Source: Vicinamibacterales bacterium (GTDB lineage Bacteria; Acidobacteriota; Vicinamibacteria; Vicinamibacterales; UBA8438). From it: a DNA stretch of 64,000 nucleotides. The position numbers and the translations under genes are program-made. The DNA is taken from positions 1 to 64,000 of the forward strand of contig CALLXD010000034.1 in assembly GCA_937766455.1 (NCBI GenBank). Direction: 5' to 3'. Shown one piece after another: positions 53,085-63,176 of this stretch. The notes beneath the pieces are model-generated. The model was not told where the DNA came from, did no database searches, and saw only the letters and a program-made list of their open reading frames with translations. Numbering within the stretch: position 1 is the first letter of the stretch; each line of letters begins with the position of its first letter.

Positions 53085-53321
53085 CTAGGCCGATGCGCTG
53101 CGACGCGCTTGCAGCGCGCTGATGATTTCGTCCGGTTCCGGGAACCGCTCCGCCGTTTGTTTCGAGAAGATCAGATCGCCGTCGGCTACGACGTCGAACT
53201 GTCCTCGGCTACCGACGGAGACCTCGGCGTCGAGGCCGAGCGCGTCTTTGATGGAGGCCGCCAAACTGGAGGCCTTCGGCAGGTAGTTTCAAACCTGGCA
53301 ATAGCTGATGGCGATGTGCAT
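53085..53321 (-). CDS. SelW/Rdx-family selenoprotein (in-frame TGA read as selenocysteine)
   Basis: A 79-codon gene from ATG 53321 to TAG 53085. Residues 1-10 are MHIAISYCQV and codon 11 is TGA (53291-53289). The frame continues NYLPKASSLAASIKDALG, then VGSRGQFDVVADGDLIFSK and RFPEPDEIISALQARR. This is the whole Rdx/SelW thioredoxin-like fold: the C-x-x-U redox motif at 8-11 and the family phrases GQFDV, DGDLIFSK and FPEPDEI. A hairpin with features of a bacterial SECIS follows (53275-53255). The protein is probably a small cytoplasmic thiol/selenol oxidoreductase. It is downstream of no gene on its strand; the soxC-like gene starts 80 bases after its stop. A standard caller would miss it entirely. 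Confidence 0.92.
53255..53275 (-). promoter_or_regulatory. Bacterial SECIS-like hairpin of the SelW-like gene
   Basis: On the minus strand AGGCC-T-CCA pairs with TGG-C-GGCCT: five base pairs, one T/C mismatch, three base pairs, and a three-base loop GTT beginning with G. The loop starts 22 bases after the TGA, within the accepted 16-37 base range for bacterial SECIS elements. Confidence 0.78.
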
Positions 53322-53435
53322 GCCCGCGATGTTACTGCAGCGCTCCGCGTGGTGGCAATCGACGCGCATGTGTGCGCCACCGGCGCCAGACGGGTGGCTT
53401 GCATCCCGTGGAGCGCCTGTGAAAGCCTCTCGGGC

Positions 53436-54233
53436 ATGGAGGACTGGATTGGGTCTGTTCGCGGCGTCGTGCTCGACCTCGACGGGACTGTCTACGACGA
53501 AGGCGGCCTGTTCGATGGCGCGGCTGACGCGATCGCCGCGTTGCGCGCGGCGGGGCTGGGCGTGAAGTTCGCGACCAACACATCTGTGCAGCCGCGGAGC
53601 ACCCTCATCGAGCGGCTTCGGCGGCAGGGCGTGGACGCCGGCCCAGACGACATGTTCACGGCGCCACGTGCTGCCGCCGCCTGGCTGGCGGACCAGGGCA
53701 TGACTCGCGTGTCGTTGCACGTCTCGCCGATGACCGTCGAGGAGTTCGCGCCGTTCACGATAGACGAGCAGAAGCCCGAGGCGGTGGTCCTCGGCGATCT
53801 GGGCGACGAGTGGACGGTTGAGCGTCTCAACCGTATCTTCCGCCACGTCATCGGTGGTGCCCAGTTGCTGGCCATTCAAAAGAACCGATACTGGAAACGG
53901 GGGGGCGCCCTGTGTCTCGATGCGGGGCCGTTCGTTGCGGCCATCGAATACGCGACGGATACGTCAGCCGTGGTGGCAGGCAAGCCAAGTGCGGAGTTCT
54001 TTGGAGCGGCGTCGGCCAGCATGGGTATCTCACCCGCCGAACTGGTCGTTGTCGGGGACGACGTGCGGACTGACGTGGGCGGGGCTCAATCGGCGGGAGC
54101 CAGGGGGGTGCTGGTCAAGACCGGCAAGTTCCGGGCCTCCGACCTCGACGACACGGCCGTCAGACCGGACTGCATCATCGACGACATCGGTCAACTTCCA
54201 GCCGCGCTCCGCCTCAAGTGGACCTCGGCCTGA
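53436..54233 (+). CDS. HAD subfamily IIA hydrolase (LHPP/TIGR01458-like)
   Basis: A 265-residue phosphatase-fold protein. Motif I is VVLDLDGTVYDEGG near 10 with the nucleophile Asp, motif II is FATNTSVQPRS near 45, the type IIA cap follows, and motif III/IV is VVAGKPSAEFF with VVVGDDVRTDVGGAQSAGARGVLVKTG near 210. Close relatives are human LHPP and other small-molecule phosphatases. The in-frame sequence upstream of ATG 53436 lies antisense to the SelW-like gene and is not family-like. It is four bases from the deaminase gene. Confidence 0.85.
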   Translation: MEDWIGSVRGVVLDLDGTVYDEGGLFDGAADAIAALRAAGLGVKFATNTSVQPRSTLIERLRRQGVDAGPDDMFTAPRAAAAWLADQGMTRVSLHVSPMTVEEFAPFTIDEQKPEAVVLGDLGDEWTVERLNRIFRHVIGGAQLLAIQKNRYWKRGGALCLDAGPFVAAIEYATDTSAVVAGKPSAEFFGAASASMGISPAELVVVGDDVRTDVGGAQSAGARGVLVKTGKFRASDLDDTAVRPDCIIDDIGQLPAALRLKWTSA

Positions 54234-54236
54234 TTC

Positions 54237-54704
54237 GTGAACACCGTGACCGAGCACGAGCCATTCATCCGCGAGTGCATCGCCCTGGCGGCGGAGGCCG
54301 CGACAGCCGGGAACGAGCCGTTTGGCGCGGTGCTGGTCGTCGATGGCATCGTCCGGTTGACCGCGCGGAACAGTGTGCGGACGGACTCGGACCCGACGCG
54401 TCACGCCGAACTGGTGCTCGTCAGCGACGCCTGCCGGCGATTGGACGCGGCCACGCTGGCTCGGGCGACCGTCTATTCGAGCACTGAGCCGTGCATGATG
54501 TGTTGCGGCGCGCTCTACTGGAGCCGGATTCCACGCCTCGTCTTCGGGTGCTCGGCTGCGGCCCTGGGTGCGCTGGCCGGAGGCAGTCTCGTTGCCCCGT
54601 CGCGCGGCCTGTTCGGCCACGGCGCGCGGAACGTCGAGGTCATCGGTCCGGTGCTCGAGGATGAGGCCTGCGAGGTGCATCGCCGGTTCTGGCCTGGTGC
54701 GTGA
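54237..54704 (+). CDS. Nucleoside deaminase (CMP/dCMP deaminase fold; guanine-deaminase-like)
   Basis: A 155-residue zinc deaminase from a GTG at 54237. Zinc and catalytic residues are in RHAEL near 56 and STEPCMMCCGALYW near 83-93. EPFGAVLVVDG near 26 and NVEVIGPVLEDEA near 133 fit the guanine deaminase/TadA-like group. The substrate (guanine, other purine or a small amine) is not determinable. It begins four bases after the HAD stop, so the two genes form an operon. Confidence 0.85.
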   Translation: MNTVTEHEPFIRECIALAAEAATAGNEPFGAVLVVDGIVRLTARNSVRTDSDPTRHAELVLVSDACRRLDAATLARATVYSSTEPCMMCCGALYWSRIPRLVFGCSAAALGALAGGSLVAPSRGLFGHGARNVEVIGPVLEDEACEVHRRFWPGA

Positions 54705-54820
54705 ACGCGGGAACGTCACTGGTGGACCCAATGTGGAACCGATACGGTATTGTGGGGTGACACGCTGGGGATACGGGCCGTCGGGCAGGGCCGGGCTACC
54801 TCGGCAAGGAGGAGGGTGAC

Positions 54821-55471
54821 ATGTGGTTCAGCGGACAGACACCACGGATGCCGGCGCCTGAAGACGCGCCCCCCGGGCGTGAGACGCCGATGGCCGTGCC
54901 GGATGCGCACTTCGTGAACGGCGCGCCGCTGCAACCGCCCTTTCCCGACGGTATGTCGCAGGTCGTAGTCGGCATGGGCTGCTTCTGGGGTGCCGAGCGT
55001 CAGTTCTGGCAGACCCCGGGTGTCTTCACCACGGCCGTCGGCTATGCCGGCGGTGTGACGCCGAACCCGACCTATGGCGAGGTGTGTGGCGGCTTGACCG
55101 GCCACACCGAGGTGGTCCTGGTGGTGTTCGACCCGACAGCGGTCACGCTCGACACGCTGTTACGCCTGTTCTGGGAAGGGCACGACCCCACGCAGGGCAT
55201 GCGCCAAGGGAACGATGTCGGTACGCAGTATCGGTCGGTCGTCTACTGCCAGGGTGCTGACCAGTTGGCGGCGGCCTTGGCATCCCGGGAGGCCTATCAG
55301 CACGCGCTCGAGGGCGAGGGACACAGCGCCATCACCACCGAGATTGAGGACGCGCCAGCCTTCTACTACGCCGAGGACGATCACCAGCAGTATCTCGCCA
55401 AAAATCCGAACGGCTACTGCGGCATTGGGGGCACGGGCGTCTCCTGTCCGACCGGTCTCGCGGTGTCATAG
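54821..55471 (+). CDS. msrA: MsrA, peptide methionine-S-sulfoxide reductase
   Basis: A 216-residue protein. Catalytic [11 protein letters not shown] lies near 49-59. It is followed by [28 protein letters not shown] (in pieces VGYAGG and TGHTEVV), a [18 protein letters not shown] segment, and C-terminal cysteines in GYCGIGG and VSCPTG that can act as resolving residues. It repairs methionine S-sulfoxide. A GGAGGAGGG site precedes the ATG. The N-terminal extension of about 40 residues has no signal peptide. Confidence 0.94.
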   Translation: MWFSGQTPRMPAPEDAPPGRETPMAVPDAHFVNGAPLQPPFPDGMSQVVVGMGCFWGAERQFWQTPGVFTTAVGYAGGVTPNPTYGEVCGGLTGHTEVVLVVFDPTAVTLDTLLRLFWEGHDPTQGMRQGNDVGTQYRSVVYCQGADQLAAALASREAYQHALEGEGHSAITTEIEDAPAFYYAEDDHQQYLAKNPNGYCGIGGTGVSCPTGLAVS

Positions 55472-55514
55472 CGGTCCTGGACACGTCGTTCGCTCACCCA
55501 ACTACTACTCCACC

Positions 55515-55673
55515 ATGCCAGCGGGGCCGTCGATCCGGGTTGCGACCGCGATCGGCCTGATCCTGTGCCTCCCGGTCGTCGGGGTCGCCCAACCGGTAGG
55601 GGTCATCGGGGCGTTGCTCGTGAGCGTTCTACGTAGCCCTCGGTCGCCCCTTCTGGTAGGTTCGTGGCAATGA
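55515..55673 (+). CDS. Possible small hydrophobic protein coupled to the histidine kinase
   Basis: A 52-codon frame with a signal- or helix-like centre (VATAIGLILCLPVVGVAQ). Its TGA overlaps the kinase ATG (ATGA), which is common for real coupled genes, and its third codon positions are GC-rich. There is no ribosome site and no recognised homologue. It may be chance. Apart from this the 198-base msrA-kinase spacer shows nothing. Confidence 0.25.
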   Translation: MPAGPSIRVATAIGLILCLPVVGVAQPVGVIGALLVSVLRSPRSPLLVGSWQ

Positions 55674-57591
55674 CCGGTCCCGAAGACGTCGAGCACGACG
55701 TGTTCTCTCCACCCGCACCCTCCGGCCCCGCGGCACGCGCGGTTGGGTTCAAGCGTCTGCTCGAAGCGACCCAGATCGTCCAGTGGGAAGCCGACGCACA
55801 AACGCGCGATTTTACGTATGTGGGGTCGCAGGCGGAACGACTGTTGGGATATCCACTGGCGCGGTGGCTGGAGCCGGCATTCTGGAAGACGCATCTCCAC
55901 CCGGACGATCTGGACCGGGTCCTCCGTTTCCGCGAAGAAGCGCTGCGCGAGCACGAGGCCTACGAGTTCGAATACCGGATGATCGCGGCCGGGGGGCACA
56001 GCGTCTGGTTCCACGACGTGGTCGCCGTCCAACGGCTGGATGGGGTCGCTGCCGTCATCCGCGGTTTTCTCATCGACGTGAGCAAACGCAAACGCGCCGA
56101 AGCAACGGCGCGAGCCAGCGAAACCCGTGTGAGACAGCTGATCGAGCAGGCCCCGGATGCGATCATTGCCGCGCGCGCGAACGGGCAGATCGCGTTCGTG
56201 AACCATCAGGCTGAGCACTTGTTCGGATATCAACCGGGCGCGCTGGTGGGGGGACAGCTTGAGCAGGTCCTGTTGGGCCAACTCGTCAAGCAAACCTGGA
56301 GGAGCCCGGACTGGCTCTGGGAGCGGCGAGCCCCACGATGGCCGAGGGTATCGTGTCGGCAACCGCTCGGCGCGCGGACGGCCGGACCTTCCCCGCCGCC
56401 GTCAATTTTGGCCGGCTCGAGACAGACGAGGGCCTGGTTGTCGTGACGACGGTGCGCGACGTGTCCCGCCAGATCGCGGCGGAGCAGGCGCTGCGGCAGA
56501 GTGAGGAGCGCTTTCGGATTGCGGCCACGCTGGGTGCCGACATCATCGCCGAGGTGGATATCCCTACCGGAGGCGTCGTGTGGTTCGGGAATGTGGATGA
56601 AGCGATGGGCTTCGAGCGTGGTGAGTTCCCACGCACCTTGGACGGCTTGCGCGAACGGTTGCATCCCGAGGACCGGAACCGCGTCCAGCGGGCCATTTCG
56701 CGGGAAGTGTTCGACCACGGGCGCGCGGTGTCGTTCGAGTGCCGACTCCGCAGCAAGGAGGGGTTGTACAGGTACTGGACGGTTCGGGCGGCGCCCCGCT
56801 CCGATGGGAATGACCTCTCGAAGACCTTCGTGGCGGTGTGCTCGGACATCACCGAGCAGATTGTCGCCCGCGCCGAGGCGCAGCAACACCGCGACGCGCT
56901 TGCCCACGTGGCGCGCGTCAGCTCCCTGGGCGAGCTCACCGGAGCGGTGGCGCACGAGTTGAATCAGCCGTTGGCGGCGATCTTGAGCAACGCGCAGGCT
57001 GCGGTCCGTCTGCTGGATCGCGACGCTCCAGACGTGCGGCAGGTCCGAGAGGTGCTCCATGACATCGTGGCGGATGATCGCCGTGCGAGTGCCATCATCC
57101 AGCGGCTGCGGGAGATGATGCGCGGCGAGAGCCCCTCGCGAGAGCGCATCGATCTTGGTGCCGTCGTGCGGGAGGTTCGCGAGATCATGCGGAGCGGTCT
57201 CTCCATGCGTGGGATCGCGGTGCTGTCCGAGTTTGCCTCGGACATGCCGCCAGTGGTGGCGGATCGCATCCAGATTCAGCAGGTGGTCGTCAATCTGGTG
57301 ACCAACGCCATGCAGGCGATGGACGAGCTCCCCGAGGCATCTCTGACGTTTCGCGTGTTCGAGCGTGGCGATGGATGGCAGGTGGTCACGGTCGATGACA
57401 CCGGTCCGGGAATCAGCCCCACGATGCTCGCGACCATGTTTGACCCGTTCAATACGTCGCGCGAAGGCGGCCTGGGTATGGGGCTGTCCATCTCGCGGAG
57501 TATTGTGGAGGCACACGGGGGCGAGATGCAGGCCGAACCACTTGCGACCGGTGGGGCGACGGTCGGCTTTGCGCTTCCGCCGAGCCCATGA
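55670..57591 (+). CDS. PAS-domain sensor histidine kinase (FixL-like), frameshifted in the middle
   Basis: About 640 residues when repaired, with no membrane helix. PAS domain 1 covers about 20-145 (VQWEADAQTRDFTYVGSQAE, HLHPDDLDRVLRFREEAL). PAS 2 covers about 150-265 (VRQLIEQAPDAIIAARANGQ). PAS 3 covers about 275-400 (FRIAATLGADIIAEVDI, RYWTVRAAPR). The HisKA region ELTGAVAHELNQPLAAILSN carries the phospho-His. The HATPase_c part has QVVVNLVTNAMQAMDELP, VDDTGPGISP and REGGLGMGLSISRSI. The frame changes at about 56330-56338; one added C restores ERRAPTMAEGIVSATARR. It is coupled to the response regulator by a four-base overlap. It is probably a cytoplasmic sensor; the signal is unknown. Confidence 0.85.
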
Positions 57592-58214
57592 CCGACGAAC
57601 CGACCGTCTTTGTCGTCGACGACGACCCGTCCGTGCGACGGAGCGTGGTCCGTCTACTCGAGTCCGCCGGACTCCGGGTCGAGGGATTCGACTCGGGCGA
57701 GGCGTTCCTCGAACATCGGCGACGCACCGGACCTGCATGCGTCGTGCTCGACGTGCGGATGTCGGGCATGAGCGGACTCGAGCTCCAGCGCCGTCTGAGC
57801 GCCACCGGGCGGCCGATGGCCATCGTGTTCATCACCGGACACGGCGATGTGCCGATGAGCGTGGCCGCGATGAAGGGCGGCGCGGTTGATTTTCTGCTCA
57901 AGCCGTTCGACGACGAAGCGCTCCTGGCCGCGATCGATCGCGCCATCGGGCGTGATCGCGCCTGGCTGCTCGAACAGCAGGAGTTGGCGGTGCTTCGGAT
58001 CGGCTACGACCGACTGACGCCTCGAGAACAGCAGGTGTTCGCGCTTGTCGCCGCCGGGCTGCTGAACAAGCAGGTCGCGGCCCAGCTGGGTACGAGTGAG
58101 AAGACCATCAAGGTACATCGAGCTCGAGTGATGGGAAAGATGGAGGCCGCGTCATTGGCCGATCTAGTCCGCCACGCCGAACGGCTGCAAATCACGGCGC
58201 GGCATCCCGATTGA
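57588..58214 (+). CDS. FixJ-family response regulator
   Basis: A 208-residue protein. The receiver domain has DDD at 11-13, phospho-acceptor Asp55 in VVLDVRMSG, Thr in FITGHGDVPMSV and Lys in DFLLKPFDD. The C-terminal LuxR/FixJ HTH contains LTPREQQVFALVAAGLLNKQVAAQLGTSEKTIKVHRARVM (shown here only by its ends LTPREQQ and KTIKVHRARVM). It pairs with the histidine kinase it overlaps. A 16-base palindrome lies 19 bases beyond its stop and is a candidate binding site. Confidence 0.93.
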   Translation: MTDEPTVFVVDDDPSVRRSVVRLLESAGLRVEGFDSGEAFLEHRRRTGPACVVLDVRMSGMSGLELQRRLSATGRPMAIVFITGHGDVPMSVAAMKGGAVDFLLKPFDDEALLAAIDRAIGRDRAWLLEQQELAVLRIGYDRLTPREQQVFALVAAGLLNKQVAAQLGTSEKTIKVHRARVMGKMEAASLADLVRHAERLQITARHPD

Positions 58215-58720
58215 CGCGCGGAGGACATCCGCGTTGGACCAAGGTCCAATAGCGCCGCCGCTTTGGCTGCGGTACATTCCATACATCGAAGTTAGCGATG
58301 GGGTCGTACCCATCGACGCGTGTTTTTCTAGGGTGTATGGTCTGGTCGCGGCTTGCGTGCATATCGACCGCTCGTATGAGCGGTTCAAGCCGGTGGGTCC
58401 GGTTCTCAGAGTGTCCGGATCCCGTTTCCGCGAACCAAAGTCCTTCGTAGCACTCGGCTACTTGAATAGCCTTCCTCGGGAAGTTTCCTCATAATTCCGG
58501 GCAGCGACCAGACCACCGCCTGAGCCCCCCGGCTGGGGCCAGGCGAAGCCCGTCTTGACGCGGACCGGCAGCCTCGTCGCGTCCGTGAGGTTGCCAGTGC
58601 GGGTCCGCGCTGATCCATGCGACACTGACCGTTCTGGGAATGGACGGACGTAGTTCGGAAAAATCCCGAATAAGCCCCCTCAATAGAGGGACGGTATCGA
58701 TAGCGCGTCGGAGATAGTGA
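58215..58720. other. 506-base spacer before enolase
   Basis: No convincing gene lies here. An 86-codon plus-strand frame (58234-58494, TTG start) has no recognised motif and no ribosome site. Seen: a hairpin CGCGGA-GGACA-TCCGCG (58217-58233), the palindrome at 58234-58249, and a CCCTC-AATA-GAGGG hairpin about 45 bases before the enolase start. The enolase promoter is probably in the AT-richer part near 58470-58660. Confidence 0.5.
58234..58249. promoter_or_regulatory. Perfect 16-base palindrome, candidate regulator site
   Basis: TTGGACC-AA-GGTCCAA is a perfect inverted repeat with a two-base centre, directly after a 6-bp hairpin that follows the FixJ-like gene stop. LuxR/FixJ-type regulators bind short palindromes, so autoregulation or control of the region downstream is possible. 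No T-run follows, so it is not a typical terminator. Confidence 0.5.
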
Positions 58721-60046
<1,326 letters not shown>

Positions 60047-60131
60047 CCGCGCCGGTCCCACGCGCATCTACAGAGGTATGGCCGTGCATGGCGCCTCGGG
60101 ATCAGATCGTCGGCCGGTAGCGGAACAGCCT

Positions 60132-61416
60132 ATGAGAACGAACACCCACGCATTCGCCACATGGGCGCTCGCCGGGCTCCTGGCGTGCGTCGGCTGGCCC
60201 CTGTCAGCCCTGGCCCAGACGACGACCGGAGACCACGACCGAGACCGCGGTCGGCCAGGAAAACCAGCCTGCAACGACACGGGAAGAAGGACTACGGCGG
60301 AAGCGGGAGGAGAAGGCCCAGGCGTTGGAGCCCTACATCGTCCCGAACGCCGAATCCCGGGTGCTGGGGTTCGAGTCGATGAATTTTCCTGCCAACCTGT
60401 TTCAGCGTGGGTGGCGTCAGTTCGTCCCGGTCATCGGGGGGATGCCGTCTGGCTCCGGCCTCGTCGGCGGACTCGGGTATCACAACGGTCTCGACAACGA
60501 GACGTTCGAGTTCGATGCATCCGCGAGAGTCTCGACCCGCCTGTTTACCTCCTATGACGCCGCCGTGCGGTTCCCGGCCGCGCGGCGAGAGACCCCTGTG
60601 CGTGGCCGCGTCACCTTTCGGAACAGCGACTACCGCGACCTGCGATTCTTTGGTCTTGGTGGCGACACCAACTCCAGAGATCGGTCGACCTATCAACTCC
60701 TTGAGCAGGCGGTTGACGCCGGCGTGGGCGCCGACCTTGGCCGATTCGTGAGTGTCGATGTACACGGAGGCTGGCTCAGAGCCGAGGCTGAAGAGGGCTT
60801 TTTCGGCTCGTCGCTTGATGAGTTGTTCGATCCGGTCGGCGTTCCCGGTTTCGAGACCACGACCGACTACCTCCACTATGGCGCCACGGTCGAGCTTGAC
60901 CTCCGCGACGCCACCGTCCCGGAGGCGGGCGTGGTGTTTCGCGGCGAGGTCGCACAATACGACGACCGGGACCTGAACCGGTTCGACTTCAACCGTGTCG
61001 CCGCTGAGGTCCAGTTGCATGTGCCGCTGGGCGTGCGCAGCCGTTTGCTCGCGTTACGCGCGCGGACCTCTCGTTCGGTCGCCGCATCGGGCAGCGAGGT
61101 GCCGTTCTATCTCATGGAGACCTTGGGTGGCGGCAGCACGATCCGCGGGTTCCGTGAGTTTCGATTTCGCGACGCTCGCACGTTACTGCTGAGCGCCGAG
61201 TATCGATGGGAACTGTGGACCTATCTCGACTTCGCGGTGTTCGCCGACGCGGGCAAAGTGTTCTCCGAGTCGTCCGAGTTGGACCTGCACGACCTGGAGA
61301 CCGCCGTCGGATTCGGGCTTCGCGGCCACGGTCCTGGTGGCACCGTTATCCGGTTCGATCTCGCCAGAAGCCGTGAGGCAATCAAGGTACACATCGGAGG
61401 GGGGCCGACATTTTGA
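60132..61416 (+). CDS. Outer-membrane beta-barrel protein (BamA/surface-antigen-like), frameshifted after the signal peptide
   Basis: A signal peptide from ATG 60132 reads MRTNTHAFATWALAGLLACV and ends LSALAQTTT. At about 60226-60230 one extra G shifts the frame; without it TTTETTTETAVGQENQP joins the downstream frame TREEGLRRKREEKAQALEPY. From there 363 residues form a barrel: GGLGYHNGLDN, RVTFRNSDYRDLRFFGLGGD, and a C-terminal surface-antigen signature ETLGGGSTIRGFREFRFRD, LLLSAEYRWEL, FAVFADAGKVF and VIRFDLARSRE with a terminal Phe. There are no POTRA domains. It overlaps the kinase-like gene by four bases. Confidence 0.75.
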
Positions 61417-63158
61417 CCCGCAAGTCGAGCAGACCTACGCATCCGCCGCTCATCCGGCGTGGGCGCGACGAGAGTACCGGGGCTGAGGCCCGCGGGGTGA
61501 GGGACACGAGGCTGAAGGCTCTCGTGGTGCTGACAGCGTCGCTTATCGTGACGCCAGCGATCGGGTCGGCCCAGGAACCCAAGTTCTATCCAGACGATCC
61601 AGTGCTGGCCGACACGGTGCTGCTCGACGTGGCCGAGGAGCCCGCCGAACTCGAACTCAGCGATATGTTCGACCGCCTCGGACACATCTTCGCCGATGTG
61701 GGAGAGGGTGGCGGGGAGGCTCAGAACGTCAACACGCTCGACGAGGTGCCGAACGGCAACTGGTTCGTCAATCGCCACGGCGTCCGGCGTCTGACCCTCG
61801 AGGAATTGATTCGCGGTCCGAATACCACCGACGGACCGAATCCGGAGGCGCCGTGGCGGGTGTTCCGGAGCAAGAGCCAGGGGCTGACTCCCGGGTTCCA
61901 AATCATCGATGACGTCGGCGACCGCTACATCATCAAGTTCGACCCCGTCGAGGTGCCTGAACTCGCGTCGGCGGCCGAGGTGATTGCCACGAAACTCTTC
62001 TACGCCATGGGCTACCACACGCCCGAGAACCACATCGTTCGGGTGCGTCCCGAGAACTTTGTGATCGAGGTCGGCACGACCCTGGAGGATCAGTTCGGAG
62101 ACGAGCGCGAGTTGACGGCCGGCCGTTTGGCGCGTGTGCTCGACGGCGTCCCGCGACTTCCGGACGGCAGGCTCCGGGTGACCGCGAGCAAGTATCTCGA
62201 CGGGCAGCCCCTCGGCCCTTTTCGCTACCACGGCACCCGCTCCGACGACCCGAACGATGTGATTGCCCACGAGCATCGGCGCGAATTACGGGGACTCCGG
62301 CTGCTCGCGGCGTGGACCAACCACGACGACACGCGCGCGCAGAACACGCAGGACAGTTGGGTGGAAGAGGATGGGCGTCGGCACATCCGCCACCACCTCC
62401 TCGATTTCGGCTCGACCTTCGGCAGCGGGAGCGTCGAAATCCAGCTCGCGAATCTGAGCTTTCAATACTGGCTCGACATGAGCGAGGTGAAGCGCAACTT
62501 CTTCGGGCTTGGCCTGCGCGCGCCCAGATATCGTTCAGTGGAATGGCCCGAGTTCCCGAAGTATCAATCGGTGGGGCGGTGGGAATCCGTCGCCTTTGAT
62601 CCGCTGGCATGGAAGAACGACTACCCGAACCCGGCCTTCGTGCGGATGACGGACCGGGACGCCTTCTGGGCCGCGAAAATCCTCATGCGTTTTACGGCCG
62701 AGGAGCTTCTGGCTATCGTGCGGACCGGCGAGTACAGCGACCCTGAGGCCGAGCGCTACTTTCACCAGATCCTGGTGGAGCGGCAGAAGAAAAGTGGCCG
62801 ATACGCGATGGCTCGGATGAACCCGTTGGACGAATTTGCGCTGACGAACGCTGGCCTGAGTTTTGTCAATCTGGCGGAGCGCTACGGGTTCGCGGCCGCC
62901 GGCACCCGCTACGAGACGTCCTGGTCGCTCTACGCCAACGACACCGGCACTGTTGTGGATCTCAGTGAGCCGACGACCGGCGGCGACACGGTGTTGGCAC
63001 TGCCGACCGATGCCCCGCTGACCGGGAACAGCTACCTGATGGCCCAGATCCGGTCCCTGCACCCAGACTTTCCTGCATGGGCTGCGCCGGTGCGGGTCTA
63101 CTTGCGTCCCAACGGTGGGCGCTTCGGACCTGGTGGGGATAGACCGATAGGGGGCTGA
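61413..63158 (+). CDS. Secreted protein with kinase-like motifs, coupled to the outer-membrane protein
   Basis: A 581-codon protein, not clearly assigned. The TTG start at 61413 overlaps the preceding stop and has GGAGG 12 bases upstream; a GTG at 61497 would give a tidier signal peptide (LKALVVLTASLIVTPAIGSAQ). The mature part has motifs in kinase order: RYIIKFDP with a candidate ATP-binding Lys, then AAEVIATKLFYAMGYHTPEN, then NHDDTRAQNTQD (Asp-x4-Asn as in a catalytic loop), then HHLLDFGSTFGSG (DFG). The spacing of about 125-165 residues between these is plausible for a HipA- or CotH-like kinase fold. The C-terminal third is unassigned. The enzymatic role is inference. Confidence 0.6.
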   Translation: MTRKSSRPTHPPLIRRGRDESTGAEARGVRDTRLKALVVLTASLIVTPAIGSAQEPKFYPDDPVLADTVLLDVAEEPAELELSDMFDRLGHIFADVGEGGGEAQNVNTLDEVPNGNWFVNRHGVRRLTLEELIRGPNTTDGPNPEAPWRVFRSKSQGLTPGFQIIDDVGDRYIIKFDPVEVPELASAAEVIATKLFYAMGYHTPENHIVRVRPENFVIEVGTTLEDQFGDERELTAGRLARVLDGVPRLPDGRLRVTASKYLDGQPLGPFRYHGTRSDDPNDVIAHEHRRELRGLRLLAAWTNHDDTRAQNTQDSWVEEDGRRHIRHHLLDFGSTFGSGSVEIQLANLSFQYWLDMSEVKRNFFGLGLRAPRYRSVEWPEFPKYQSVGRWESVAFDPLAWKNDYPNPAFVRMTDRDAFWAAKILMRFTAEELLAIVRTGEYSDPEAERYFHQILVERQKKSGRYAMARMNPLDEFALTNAGLSFVNLAERYGFAAAGTRYETSWSLYANDTGTVVDLSEPTTGGDTVLALPTDAPLTGNSYLMAQIRSLHPDFPAWAAPVRVYLRPNGGRFGPGGDRPIGG

Positions 63159-63176
63159 CAACGGCGCCGTAGCTGC

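Noticed and set aside
53289..53879. 196-codon minus frame ending in the SelW N-terminus
   Set aside because: All but the last ten residues are antisense to the HAD hydrolase gene; the real start is the ATG at 53321.
58234..58494. 86-codon plus-strand frame between the FixJ-like gene and enolase
   Set aside because: TTG start inside a palindrome, no ribosome site, no recognised motif.
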